Positions 1-6,102 are shown, counted from the stretch's first letter. The stretch is 10,292 bases of DNA from Burkholderiales bacterium (GCA_025935595.1 JAICUZ010000073.1:1-10292), one strand, 5' to 3'. Notes: a model not told the origin generated them from the letters alone. A program made the numbers and translations.

Positions 1-541
1 CGAGCACCTCGTCCGGCTCGCCGAGCCGCACCATCTCGCGTTGGTGGAACATCTGCAGGCGCGCCGGGTCCTGCGAGGGCTCGTTGCGGAACACGTACGA
101 GCCGCCGAGGTCCACGGTGATGCCGCCCGCCGGCAGTGGGCCGCGCACTGCGATCGCGGGATAGACGGGATAGCAGGCGGCGGGGATGAGCACCAGCGCC
201 GTCTGCTCCTGCAGCTCGCTCCAGTCCTCCCCCTCGCCGACGCGCCGTTCGAGCTCCGCCGCGTCAGCGTCGTCTCCCACGAAGGAGAAGATCGTCCCCG
301 CGAGATGAGGGAACGACGACAGGTAGCCGATCTGCTCGAGCTGGCGTTTTGGGAGCACCGGAGGAAACGCCATGCGCTCGGGGTCGACGTTGATCGTGCA
401 CCGGGTGATGAGAGCCTCCACCGCCACCCGGATCTCCTCGAAACGGTTGCCGCGTCCGTAGACGCCGTCGACGCCGCTCGGCACGAACAGGCCGCCGTCG
501 ATCAGCTCCGCAAGGAAGACTGCCCGCTCCCGCGTGCGCAT
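1..541 (-). CDS. Amino acid--[acyl-carrier-protein] ligase, seryl-tRNA-synthetase-like (partial, C-terminus outside window)
   Basis: Only the first 180 residues are in the window; the frame stays open to base 1. Seen: 'PAACYPVYPAIA' around residues 120-131, 'YVFRNEPSQDPARLQMFHQREMV' region at 149-171 with the class II motif-2 signature FRNE (151-154), and 'WSELQEQT' at 107-114. These match the amino acid:carrier protein ligases characterised in Bradyrhizobium and Agrobacterium, which are SerRS-like catalytic cores lacking the tRNA-binding arm. They form aminoacyl-adenylate and pass glycine or alanine to the phosphopantetheine of a small carrier protein. Cys123 and Glu169 sit where that family places zinc ligands in the amino-acid pocket. 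Family members are roughly 300-330 residues, so about half is missing. The ATG at 541 lies 3 nt past the TAG of the upstream flavoprotein gene, with AAAGAG about 9 nt before it. It is the last visible gene of a four-gene operon that includes its likely carrier-protein substrate. The amino acid specificity cannot be read from this part. Confidence 0.9.
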   Translation of the reverse strand, partial: MRTRERAVFLAELIDGGLFVPSGVDGVYGRGNRFEEIRVAVEALITRCTINVDPERMAFPPVLPKRQLEQIGYLSSFPHLAGTIFSFVGDDADAAELERRVGEGEDWSELQEQTALVLIPAACYPVYPAIAVRGPLPAGGITVDLGGSYVFRNEPSQDPARLQMFHQREMVRLGEPDEVL

Positions 542-544
542 CGG

Positions 545-1717
545 CTAGATCTCTTTGGCGACGAGGAGCAGGGCTGCGTTGGTTTGATGAATCCGCTCGT
601 TGGCGATCATCAGCGCCCCCGACATCGTGTCCCGAAGGTGGCGCCCGACGCTGTACGGCGTGTCGTTCTTGAAGCCGACGATGCCGCAGACATTCATCGC
701 TCCCTGACAGACGCGCGGTGCCTGTTCCGAGGCTGCGATCTTCAAGTTGTTGAAGCGAAGCGCGGCGCTCATCGTCGCCAGGCGCTCACGGTTCGGCGTC
801 GCGTCCGCGACGAGGAACTCGTCCAGCGCTGATTCCACCTCACCCCGGAGAAGCGACAGCTGCGTCATGAGGTGCGACAGGCGGGTGGCGGCCGGAACCG
901 GCTCGCCCGGCGTGCGCTTTGCGGATGCTCGAACGAAGGCGCGGGCCCGCTCGAAGGCTTCGGTGGCCACTCCGAGCCAGACGTGCGACCAAAGGAGATG
1001 GGAGACCGGAACCATCGTCTCGGAGCCGATCGTCGAGAACGGCTGCGGCAAGATCTGCTCGGCTTCGAAGGAGGCTCGCACAGTGAACCCGGGCGAGCAC
1101 GTGCCCCGCATCCCGAACGGATCCCAGGTTCCCATCGGCTCGAGCTCGACCTGCTCGTTCGAGGTCAGGACCGCAACCTGTTCGCCGCCGTCCGCATCGA
1201 CGGCACGGCGCACGGTCGTCAGGAAGTCGTCGGCATGCGCACCGTAGCTCACGGTCGGCGCCTGCTTCTCGAACGTCCGTGCGGTTTCGCCGACGACGGT
1301 GATGGGAGCGATCGACCGTCCGGTGTCACCGCCTGTCCCCACCTCCGACGTCACGGACGCGATCAGGCGCTGCTCGCGAACGAGCGCGCGCAGGTACTCC
1401 TCGAACCATCCCGCGCCGTCGTAATGGCGAACGATGCATGCGACCTGGATCTGATGCATCGCGAAGACGAGGCCGCTCGCCCCGCAGCGACGGCCCAGCG
1501 CCAACGACGCCGCGGCGGCATCTGCGATTCCGAGCCCGGCACCGCCGAGCGACTCCGGCACGAGCGCGGAGAGCGCACCGGCTTCCCTCAACGCATCAAA
1601 CGTCTCGGTCGGGAAGCGCGCCGCTTTGTCGACGTCGTCGGCGTGGACTGCCGCGATCTCATCGGCGATCCGACCGACCTCGTCCGCGAACGTCGTCTGC
1701 TCGTCGATCGCGGCCAT
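545..1717 (-). CDS. Acyl-CoA dehydrogenase-family flavoprotein, probable carrier-protein-tethered substrate
   Basis: 390 residues, normal for the acyl-CoA dehydrogenase (ACAD) fold. Seen: an N-terminal helical domain with 'ARFPTETFDALREAGALSAL' and 'VPESLGGAGLG' (about 35-63), a middle beta domain with 'ASVTSEVGTGGDTGRS' and 'MGTWDPFGMRGTCSPGF' (the FAD/substrate-contacting stretches), and a C-terminal helical domain ending in 'GRHLRDTMSGALMIANERI'. The usual YEGT motif that carries the catalytic glutamate is absent. Aligned from the RD pair (362-363), its position falls on Ile371, with Glu374 the nearest carboxylate. Context is decisive: it sits between a carrier protein (3-nt gap) and an aminoacyl-carrier-protein ligase (3-nt gap). 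Known relatives in natural-product pathways, the prolyl-PCP dehydrogenases RedW/PltE, oxidise an aminoacyl group held on a carrier protein. By inference this enzyme acts on the aminoacyl-S-carrier rather than on a fatty acyl-CoA. The exact reaction is unknown. Confidence 0.88.
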   Translation of the reverse strand: MAAIDEQTTFADEVGRIADEIAAVHADDVDKAARFPTETFDALREAGALSALVPESLGGAGLGIADAAAASLALGRRCGASGLVFAMHQIQVACIVRHYDGAGWFEEYLRALVREQRLIASVTSEVGTGGDTGRSIAPITVVGETARTFEKQAPTVSYGAHADDFLTTVRRAVDADGGEQVAVLTSNEQVELEPMGTWDPFGMRGTCSPGFTVRASFEAEQILPQPFSTIGSETMVPVSHLLWSHVWLGVATEAFERARAFVRASAKRTPGEPVPAATRLSHLMTQLSLLRGEVESALDEFLVADATPNRERLATMSAALRFNNLKIAASEQAPRVCQGAMNVCGIVGFKNDTPYSVGRHLRDTMSGALMIANERIHQTNAALLLVAKEI

Positions 1718-1720
1718 GGA

Positions 1721-1963
1721 TCAGCCGACCGCCAATGTCGTGAGCGATCCCGCGATCGCCTCGATGCTCTCGAATGCGCTCCGTGTCAGCATTTCGTCGG
1801 GAAACTCGACGTCGAACTCCTCCTCGAGCGCAAGCATGACATTCACACTCGCGTGCGAGGTCATGCCGGCCGAGTACAGGTTGGCATCGCTCGGCAACCC
1901 GGTCGCGGACACAGGCAGGCGGCCGTGGGCCTCGAGCACACGGCGAATCCTCTCTTCCATCAT
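1721..1963 (-). CDS. Small acyl/aminoacyl carrier protein
   Basis: 80 residues, the size of a free-standing carrier protein. The motif 'NLYSAGMTSHASVNVMLALE' (28-47) is the phosphopantetheine attachment region. Ser36 is the modified serine, and the surrounding TSH replaces the common DSL of fatty-acid ACPs. Acidic helix residues follow ('EEEFDVEFPDEML'), typical of helices II and III. The divergent attachment motif and the position next to an amino acid:carrier protein ligase indicate that this is the ligase's partner and carries an aminoacyl group as a thioester. The start ATG overlaps the stop of the upstream transferase gene (ATGATG, 4-nt overlap), so translation is probably coupled; the second ATG at 1960 is an alternative start. 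The stop at 1721 is 3 nt before the flavoprotein start. Very unlikely to be the housekeeping ACP, as no fatty-acid synthesis genes are nearby. Confidence 0.93.
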   Translation of the reverse strand: MMEERIRRVLEAHGRLPVSATGLPSDANLYSAGMTSHASVNVMLALEEEFDVEFPDEMLTRSAFESIEAIAGSLTTLAVG

Positions 1964-2379
1964 GGGGTCGCCACCACGACCGCGCCTGCATACGCCGGCT
2001 CGTGCGAGAGGCTGACTGCAAACTCCCGCAGGCCATGCGAGCGTGCGATCTCGGCCGCGCGGGCGTCGAGGTGAAGCGTGGGCTCACCATCGGGAGCCCG
2101 CACGACCTCGATCGACCGCCAGCCGAGAGCCATCGCCCGATCGCCGAGTGCTTTCCACGCGGCTTCTTTCGCAGCGAACCGTGCGGCGAGCCTCGACGGG
2201 TCCAGCGCGCCGCTCGGCGTCTCGCAGTCGCGGCGTTCGCCTGCTGTGTAGACGAGGTCGAGGTACCGAGCGGCCCGCGGCGAGGCAAGCGCCGCCGCGA
2301 CGTCGGCGACCTCGACAAGGTCCAGCCCGACGCGAACGGATTTGCGCCTCCGGAGGCAAGTGGGGAGAGTCACAGCCAT
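1960..2379 (-). CDS. acpS: Holo-[acyl-carrier-protein] synthase, AcpS-type phosphopantetheinyl transferase
   Basis: 139 residues, close to the 120-140 usual for AcpS. It transfers 4'-phosphopantetheine from CoA to the serine of apo-carrier proteins. Seen: 'VGLDLVEV' (17-24), where Asp20 is the Mg2+ ligand of the family; 'RFAAKEAAWKALG' (67-79) with metal-binding Glu72 and Lys76; 'WRSIEVVRAPDGEPTLHL'; and 'VSLSHEPAYAGAVVVAT' (122-138) with the conserved Ser-His near the C-terminus. The ATG at 2379 has no good Shine-Dalgarno and leaves about 15 extra N-terminal residues compared with typical AcpS. A GTG two codons in is equally possible; no start codon lies closer to the VGLD motif. The 4-nt overlap with the carrier-protein gene implies it is the dedicated activator of that carrier. 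It may instead be the only AcpS of the cell, so housekeeping use cannot be excluded. Confidence 0.93.
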   Translation of the reverse strand: MAVTLPTCLRRRKSVRVGLDLVEVADVAAALASPRAARYLDLVYTAGERRDCETPSGALDPSRLAARFAAKEAAWKALGDRAMALGWRSIEVVRAPDGEPTLHLDARAAEIARSHGLREFAVSLSHEPAYAGAVVVATP

Positions 2380-2534
2380 GTTCGAAGTGCCTATCGGAAA
2401 GTTCTCGACCGAACGTTAGCGTCGTCCTCGACGAATCTATAGACAGCGCTTTCGTGTCTCGAGCGCCACGGAATGGTGCTCGAATCACCCTTCCGGCCAG
2501 TTTTGTCGTCCGGCAACCCTGTAATCGTCGCTGA
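2380..2534. other. Upstream region of the carrier-protein operon
   Basis: 155 bp without a supported gene, upstream of the minus-strand operon. It is less GC-rich than its surroundings. A minus-strand TATAGA about 65 bp before the transferase ATG could be a -10 box, but there is no acceptable -35 at 17 bp. An imperfect palindrome with AACGTT at its centre (2408-2419) lies between that box and the start and could be an operator. No riboswitch consensus recognised. Confidence 0.3.
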
Positions 2535-2642
2535 ATGGAACCGCCGCATCGGCCGCTCAATGTCGGCCTGCTCGTTGCTGTCGTGTGGTCTCTCTGCGTG
2601 TGGCTCGGGCTGATCTATTGCTTGCTCGACGTCGTCGCGTAG
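2535..2642 (+). CDS. Possible 35-aa single-helix membrane peptide
   Basis: ATG to TAG, 35 residues: a short basic N-terminus (MEPPHRPLN) followed by a hydrophobic stretch, 'VGLLVAVVWSLCVWLGLIYC', long enough for one membrane helix, then an acidic tail (LLDVVA). The sequence is hydrophobic and Trp-rich in a way that random high-GC frames rarely are. There is no clear Shine-Dalgarno, and it ends 15 bp before the converging arylsulfotransferase gene. I recognise no family. It may be a real small membrane protein or a chance frame. Confidence 0.35.
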   Translation: MEPPHRPLNVGLLVAVVWSLCVWLGLIYCLLDVVA

Positions 2643-2657
2643 CCCGCGCGCCACAAG

Positions 2658-4100
2658 TCAGCCAGTCCACACCGCCGAGCGCCCGATCACGCGCCCCGCC
2701 GCGTCGAGCGCCCGCACCGCGACGGCGCTCGGCGGTGTCTCGAGGCCGATCGTCGTCTCGAGCCCGCCCCACGGCCGAGAGGCGATCACGGCGAGGTGGT
2801 CGGAGTCTGCGCCGGCGAGCACCTGCCACCTCCCGATCCCTCGCTTCCCGTTCCAGCTCGCGTACACACGATCGCCGTCGACCGCGACGAGCGGAGTGCC
2901 ACCCGGATTGCCCGTCCACGGCAACCGGTAACCGCGGTACGTGTCGCCGTAGGGCAGCGTCATCTGGAACCGCACCTTCCCGGCCGGCGAGAACTCCGTG
3001 AGCTTGCGGATGCCGCCCCAGCCGACGAACGCGCCGCCGTCGGGAAGCAGCTCGAGGTTTCCCTCGAACGGCGAGCTGAGCTTCTTCGGGTGCACGAACA
3101 TCTTGACTATCTTCGCGGTCTTGGTCGCCGGGTCGATCTTCAGGACGAGCGGGCGCGTGTATGGCTCCTCCTTCGGGATCGCGCCGTTGTCGAAGAGCGA
3201 GATCGTGGTCGGGCCGTGGAAGTGCGCGTTGTGCTGGTAGCGAAACTTGACTGCTGCGGCCGGACCGAAGTCGCTGCGCTTGCCGCCGAGACGCCAGATG
3301 ATGGAGCCGTCGCGGCGGAGCAGGTAGAGCGCGCTCGTGTTGCGACCCGAGACGAGAATCGTGCCGCCCGGGCCGTCCGCGATCGAGTTGACGTGGAAGT
3401 AATCGAGCGGCCGCTTCTTCGTCGCGTGCAGTGCCGGTTCGCGGTGCGCCTGGATCGACTCGGTCAGCGGCACGTGATCGAGGCTGTTCCATTCGAAGAC
3501 GACCTTCCCGGTGTCGACGGCGAGCTCCTGGACGACGCTGTCCTCGGCGTAGCCGTTCTTCGGGCCGCCGACCGAGCGGAGGTCGACCGGGACCTCGTGG
3601 TAGATCGAGATGTACGCGGTGCCGCGCGGCGTCAACTGGAACTCGTGCAGGTCGCCGTCGAGCCCGTGGGCTGCCTTCACCGTGGCGATCTGCTTGTACG
3701 AGGCGTCGTAGACGACGTACGTGCCCCGGCCGATCCCGGCCTTCGAGATGGTCCCCTGCCACCAGGTGAGGACCGGCTTGCCACGGTAGGTCTGCGCACG
3801 GAAGTCGGTCGCCTCGAGGCCTTTGGGCACCTCGTGGAACCAGACGATCCGGCCGTGGTTGTCGGAGATCACGACGCCGCTCGGGCGGTCCTTGCCGCCT
3901 TTCTGCGCGAACATCACGTACCCAGGAGCCGTTCCCTTCGCGGGGGTGTCGATGCGGAGGATCGGCGGGTGCAGGTCGGGAAGCGTGTGGAGCGTGGCCG
4001 TCGTGGGCCGCGCCGCGCCCGTCGAGGCGACTGCCTTCTTCTCGACGCCGCAGCCGACGAGCAGGAGCAAGCACGGGAGGAGAAGCCACGCGGCGCGCAC
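2658..4100 (-). CDS. Arylsulfotransferase (ASST)-family lipoprotein
   Basis: 480 residues. The N-terminus is a lipoprotein signal: a hydrophobic core, then lipobox LVGC with Cys17, so the mature protein is probably tethered to the outer face of the membrane. The body looks like the beta-propeller of the arylsulfotransferase family: 'GRIVWFHEVP' (83-92), 'DGDLHEFQLTPRGTAYI' (148-164), 'YFHVNSIADGPGGTILVSGR' (234-253), 'GSIIWRLGG' (265-273), 'YQHNAHFHG' (288-296), and 'FEGNLELLPDGGAFVGWGG' (345-363). The family moves sulfate between phenolic donors and acceptors through a sulfohistidine, independent of PAPS. His152, His236, His290 and His293 are candidates for the conserved active-site histidines. 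The last ~80 residues ('LVAVDGDRVYASWNG' onward) look like a separate beta-sandwich. The start is GTG at 4100 with a weak ribosome site. Alternative: a family member that keeps the fold without sulfotransfer. Transcribed divergently from the binding-protein gene. Confidence 0.85.
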   Translation of the reverse strand: MRAAWLLLPCLLLLVGCGVEKKAVASTGAARPTTATLHTLPDLHPPILRIDTPAKGTAPGYVMFAQKGGKDRPSGVVISDNHGRIVWFHEVPKGLEATDFRAQTYRGKPVLTWWQGTISKAGIGRGTYVVYDASYKQIATVKAAHGLDGDLHEFQLTPRGTAYISIYHEVPVDLRSVGGPKNGYAEDSVVQELAVDTGKVVFEWNSLDHVPLTESIQAHREPALHATKKRPLDYFHVNSIADGPGGTILVSGRNTSALYLLRRDGSIIWRLGGKRSDFGPAAAVKFRYQHNAHFHGPTTISLFDNGAIPKEEPYTRPLVLKIDPATKTAKIVKMFVHPKKLSSPFEGNLELLPDGGAFVGWGGIRKLTEFSPAGKVRFQMTLPYGDTYRGYRLPWTGNPGGTPLVAVDGDRVYASWNGKRGIGRWQVLAGADSDHLAVIASRPWGGLETTIGLETPPSAVAVRALDAAGRVIGRSAVWTG

Positions 4101-4120
4101 GCCCGCGCGATGGTACTGAG

Positions 4121-4149
4121 TTGGCGCTTGCGGCGTCTTTGCCTATGCT
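4121..4149 (+). promoter_or_regulatory. Sigma70-like promoter of the binding-protein gene
   Basis: TTGGCG at 4121-4126 and TATGCT at 4144-4149 are separated by exactly 17 bp. Transcription would begin near 4156, giving a ~31-nt leader that holds the AGGAGG. A TTG that keeps the frame open upstream coincides with the -35 box, so it cannot be the translation start. Confidence 0.65.
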
Positions 4150-4176
4150 CTTTCGAATTCCCCTGACCCCCCAGAC

Positions 4177-4182
4177 AGGAGG
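4177..4182 (+). promoter_or_regulatory. Shine-Dalgarno deciding the GTG start at 4187
   Basis: AGGAGG, a perfect match to the anti-Shine-Dalgarno, sits 4 nt before GTG 4187. The codons after it begin a canonical signal peptide (KKR then hydrophobic core), which fixes the start here and not at the in-frame TTG 66 nt upstream. Confidence 0.8.
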
Positions 4183-4186
4183 ACGA

Positions 4187-5485
4187 GTGAAGAAGCGCAT
4201 CTACGTGGGCGCCGGTGCGTCCGCGCTGATCGCAATCGTCGCGCTCGCGACGATGGTGAGCGGTGCGATCGCACGGAGCGGCGCGACGCCGCTGCCTGCG
4301 TCGTCGTGCTCGGCGATCCAGAACAGCAGTGGGCAGATCCTGATCGCGTCCGACCTGCCTCTCGAGGGCTCGGGCCGTGCTCAGACAAGCCAGATGACCA
4401 GGGCGATCAAGTTCATCTTCAACCGGCACGGATGGAAGGCGGGCAAGTACTCGATCGCCTACCAGAGTTGCGATGACGCGACCGCCCAGGCGGGCAAGTG
4501 GGACTCGGGCAAGTGCTCGGCGAACGCGAACGCGTACGCCCAGAACTCGAGCGTCGGCATGGTGATCGGTACGTTCAACTCGGGTTGCGCCGAGATCATC
4601 GTCCCGATCTTGAACCGCGCCTCCAATGGTCCCATCGGCATGGTCAGCCCCGCGAACACGTACGTCGGCCTGACCCACCCGGGTCCGGGCACGGTGGCGG
4701 GCGAGCCGGGCAAGTACTACCCGACCGGCAAGCGCAACTACGCGCGTGTCGTGGCCGCCGACGACTATCAGGGTGCGGCTGACGCCGTGCTCACGAAGAC
4801 GCTGGGTGTGAAGAAGGTCTTCATCCTCAACGACAAGGAGGCGTACGGCCTCGGCGTCGCGACGAACTACAGGAACGCGGCGAAGAAGCTCGGCCTCAAG
4901 ATCGTCGGCTTCACGGCCTGGGACGGCAAGGCGTCGTCGTACGAGGCACTCGCAGTCAAGGTGAAGGCGTCAGGCGCGCAGGGCGTGTTCCTCGGCGGCC
5001 TGATCTGCGAGAACGGCGGCAAGCTGATCAAGGACCTCAAGGCAGGGACCCCGGCAGGCACGAAGCTGATCACACCGGACGGCTTCACGCCGGTCTCGGC
5101 GGTCGTGCAGGGCGCGGGGACGTCGGCCGAGGGAGCGTTCGTCTCCGTCGCCGGTCTGCCGAACTCGGCACTGAAGGGCGCCGGCAAGGCATTCGTGAAG
5201 GCATTCACGAAGGCCGATCACAGGGCTCCGGATCCGTACGCGGTGTACGCAGCGCAGGCGGCTGAGGTCGCTGTCGCGGCGATCGCGCAATCGAACGGCA
5301 CGCGTGCCGACATCGCGAAGCAGATCTTCAAGCTCAACCTGAAGGGCTCGATCCTCGGCAACGTCTCGTTCAACGCGAACGGCGACGTGACCTCCAACCC
5401 GGTCACGATCTACAGAGTCAAGGGCGGCAAGTCGACGACCTACAGGGTCATCGTGCCCCCCAAGGCCCTGGTCAAGGCCGCGTAA
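4187..5485 (+). CDS. ABC transporter substrate-binding protein, branched-chain amino acid (LivK) type
   Basis: 432 residues from the GTG. A signal peptide (KKR, then a hydrophobic core to about residue 28, 'SGAIARSGA') is followed by a type I periplasmic-binding fold: 'ILIASDLPLEGSGRAQ' at the start of the first lobe, 'VGMVIGTFNSGCAEIIVPIL', 'GPIGMVSPANTYVGLT', 'RVVAADDYQGAADAV', 'KVFILNDKEAYGLGVA', and 'GAQGVFLGGLICENGGKLIK'. These are the landmarks of Leu/Ile/Val-type binding proteins, whose ligands range from amino acids to amides and urea. No lipobox cysteine follows the signal; the first Cys is residue 41. Five cysteines in the mature part suggest disulfides. No permease or ATPase genes follow; a strong hairpin ends the unit at once, so it is an orphan that uses a transporter encoded elsewhere or works as a soluble sensor. 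The ligand is unknown. Confidence 0.9.
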   Translation: MKKRIYVGAGASALIAIVALATMVSGAIARSGATPLPASSCSAIQNSSGQILIASDLPLEGSGRAQTSQMTRAIKFIFNRHGWKAGKYSIAYQSCDDATAQAGKWDSGKCSANANAYAQNSSVGMVIGTFNSGCAEIIVPILNRASNGPIGMVSPANTYVGLTHPGPGTVAGEPGKYYPTGKRNYARVVAADDYQGAADAVLTKTLGVKKVFILNDKEAYGLGVATNYRNAAKKLGLKIVGFTAWDGKASSYEALAVKVKASGAQGVFLGGLICENGGKLIKDLKAGTPAGTKLITPDGFTPVSAVVQGAGTSAEGAFVSVAGLPNSALKGAGKAFVKAFTKADHRAPDPYAVYAAQAAEVAVAAIAQSNGTRADIAKQIFKLNLKGSILGNVSFNANGDVTSNPVTIYRVKGGKSTTYRVIVPPKALVKAA

Positions 5486-5512
5486 GCCGGGACCCCAGAG
5501 AACGGCAGTCTG

Positions 5513-5540
5513 CGAAGGGAGGGCGAAAGCCCTCCCTTCG
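5513..5540 (+). terminator. Hairpin terminator after the binding-protein gene
   Basis: Perfect 12-bp stem, CGAAGGGAGGGC (5513-5524) with its complement (5529-5540), closed by a GAAA tetraloop, 28 nt after the TAA. The following TCGTTC is only a weak U-tract, common for high-GC actinobacterial terminators. Confidence 0.8.
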
Positions 5541-5620
5541 TCGTTCAGAACGTGAGAGGATCGCGTCGCCCAGCTCCTGCGCCGGATGCGGCGGGGCGTG
5601 TCAGGGAGCAGGGCAACAGA

Positions 5621-5665
5621 CGGCGAGACCCACCTCCCGCCGGCGACTGCCGGCAGGTCTCGCCG
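5621..5665. terminator. Nested two-step hairpin, probable terminator of the 67-aa gene
   Basis: Outer perfect 10-bp stem CGGCGAGACC (5621-5630) with 5656-5665. Inside it is an inner 6-bp GCCGGC stem (5639-5644 with 5649-5654) closed by GACT. An asymmetric internal loop (5631-5638, and A5655) leaves CACCTCCC unpaired on the plus strand. It lies 26 bp past the stop of the minus-strand gene at 5691, so termination of that gene is the simplest role. A structured RNA is an alternative. Confidence 0.55.
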
Positions 5666-5690
5666 CGCCGCTCGACTTCGTGATCCCGCG

Positions 5691-5894
5691 TTACCGGATT
5701 GCGAGATGGATCCGGCTTGCCGCGATCAGCGCCTCGCACGGGTCCCATCCACGCTCACTCAGCTTCCGCATGCGCCGGAGGAGAAGCCCGACGACCTCGT
5801 CCTCGCTCAGCGCCTCGAACTCCTCCCGCGCCCACGCGGGCTCGGGCGGAGTCGCGTCTGTGCTCGCCCGGGCGAGTGCCGTTGCCGCAGTCAT
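5691..5894 (-). CDS. Hypothetical protein, 67 aa, helical
   Basis: ATG at 5894 to TAA at 5691. The N-terminal ~25 residues are Ala/Thr-rich and look disordered. The rest is strongly helical and charged: 'WAREEFEALSEDEVVGLL', 'RRMRKLSERGWDPCEALI' and a C-terminal 'AASRIHLAIR'. The acidic 'LSEDEV' followed by an Arg-rich helix and a Gly-Trp turn is coherent across the whole length, unlike the overlapping frames. No domain recognised. Longer in-frame starts up to 6215 would run through the structured intergenic region and give an atypical composition, so I prefer the short form. It is followed 26 bp downstream by a strong hairpin. No clear Shine-Dalgarno. Function unknown. Confidence 0.6.
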   Translation of the reverse strand: MTAATALARASTDATPPEPAWAREEFEALSEDEVVGLLLRRMRKLSERGWDPCEALIAASRIHLAIR

Positions 5895-6102
5895 GGCTCG
5901 CGTTATCGGCCGACGGCGCCCGGGACTGTAGAGCGAGTTCCGTTCGGCCAATTGAACGCACGAGGGCCGGCGAAATCCGTAACGTTCGTTCAAGCGGTGC
6001 TTGCGGCCAGACCCCCCGCAAGCTCCGCTCCGCGGGGCGGCCCCGTGCGCCGCAGCCTGGGGCCGCCTCGCTTCTTCGCTTGGAGTCGACCATGATGAGC
6101 AC
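5895..6102. other. Divergent intergenic region with overlapping GC hairpins
   Basis: 208 bp between two divergently oriented genes. CCCCGC (6014-6019) can pair with GCGGGG (6032-6037), and GGCGGCCCC (6036-6044) can pair perfectly with 6059-6067 across a 14-nt loop. The two stems share G6036-G6037, so both cannot form fully at once. No convincing -10/-35 pair was found for either gene. Confidence 0.4.

Noticed and set aside
41..832. 263-aa plus-strand frame at the left edge
   Set aside because: Shadow of the ligase and flavoprotein genes, with His/Arg-rich composition and no motif.
872..2074. 400-aa plus-strand frame across the flavoprotein and carrier protein genes
   Set aside because: Arg/Gly-rich shadow; would cover two well-supported genes on the other strand.
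4121..4186. 22-codon N-terminal extension of the binding protein from a TTG
   Set aside because: The TTG is the -35 box of the promoter, and AGGAGG plus the signal peptide fix the start at 4187.
2557..4200. 547-aa open frame on the minus strand overlapping the arylsulfotransferase
   Set aside because: Arg/Ala/Gly-rich low-complexity translation in a shifted frame; the 480-aa frame has a signal, lipobox and family motifs.
2411..5987. GAACGTTA shared by the operon upstream region (2411-2418) and, inverted, the intergenic region at 5980-5987
   Set aside because: An 8-mer with a palindromic core is expected by chance about this often in 10 kb on two strands.
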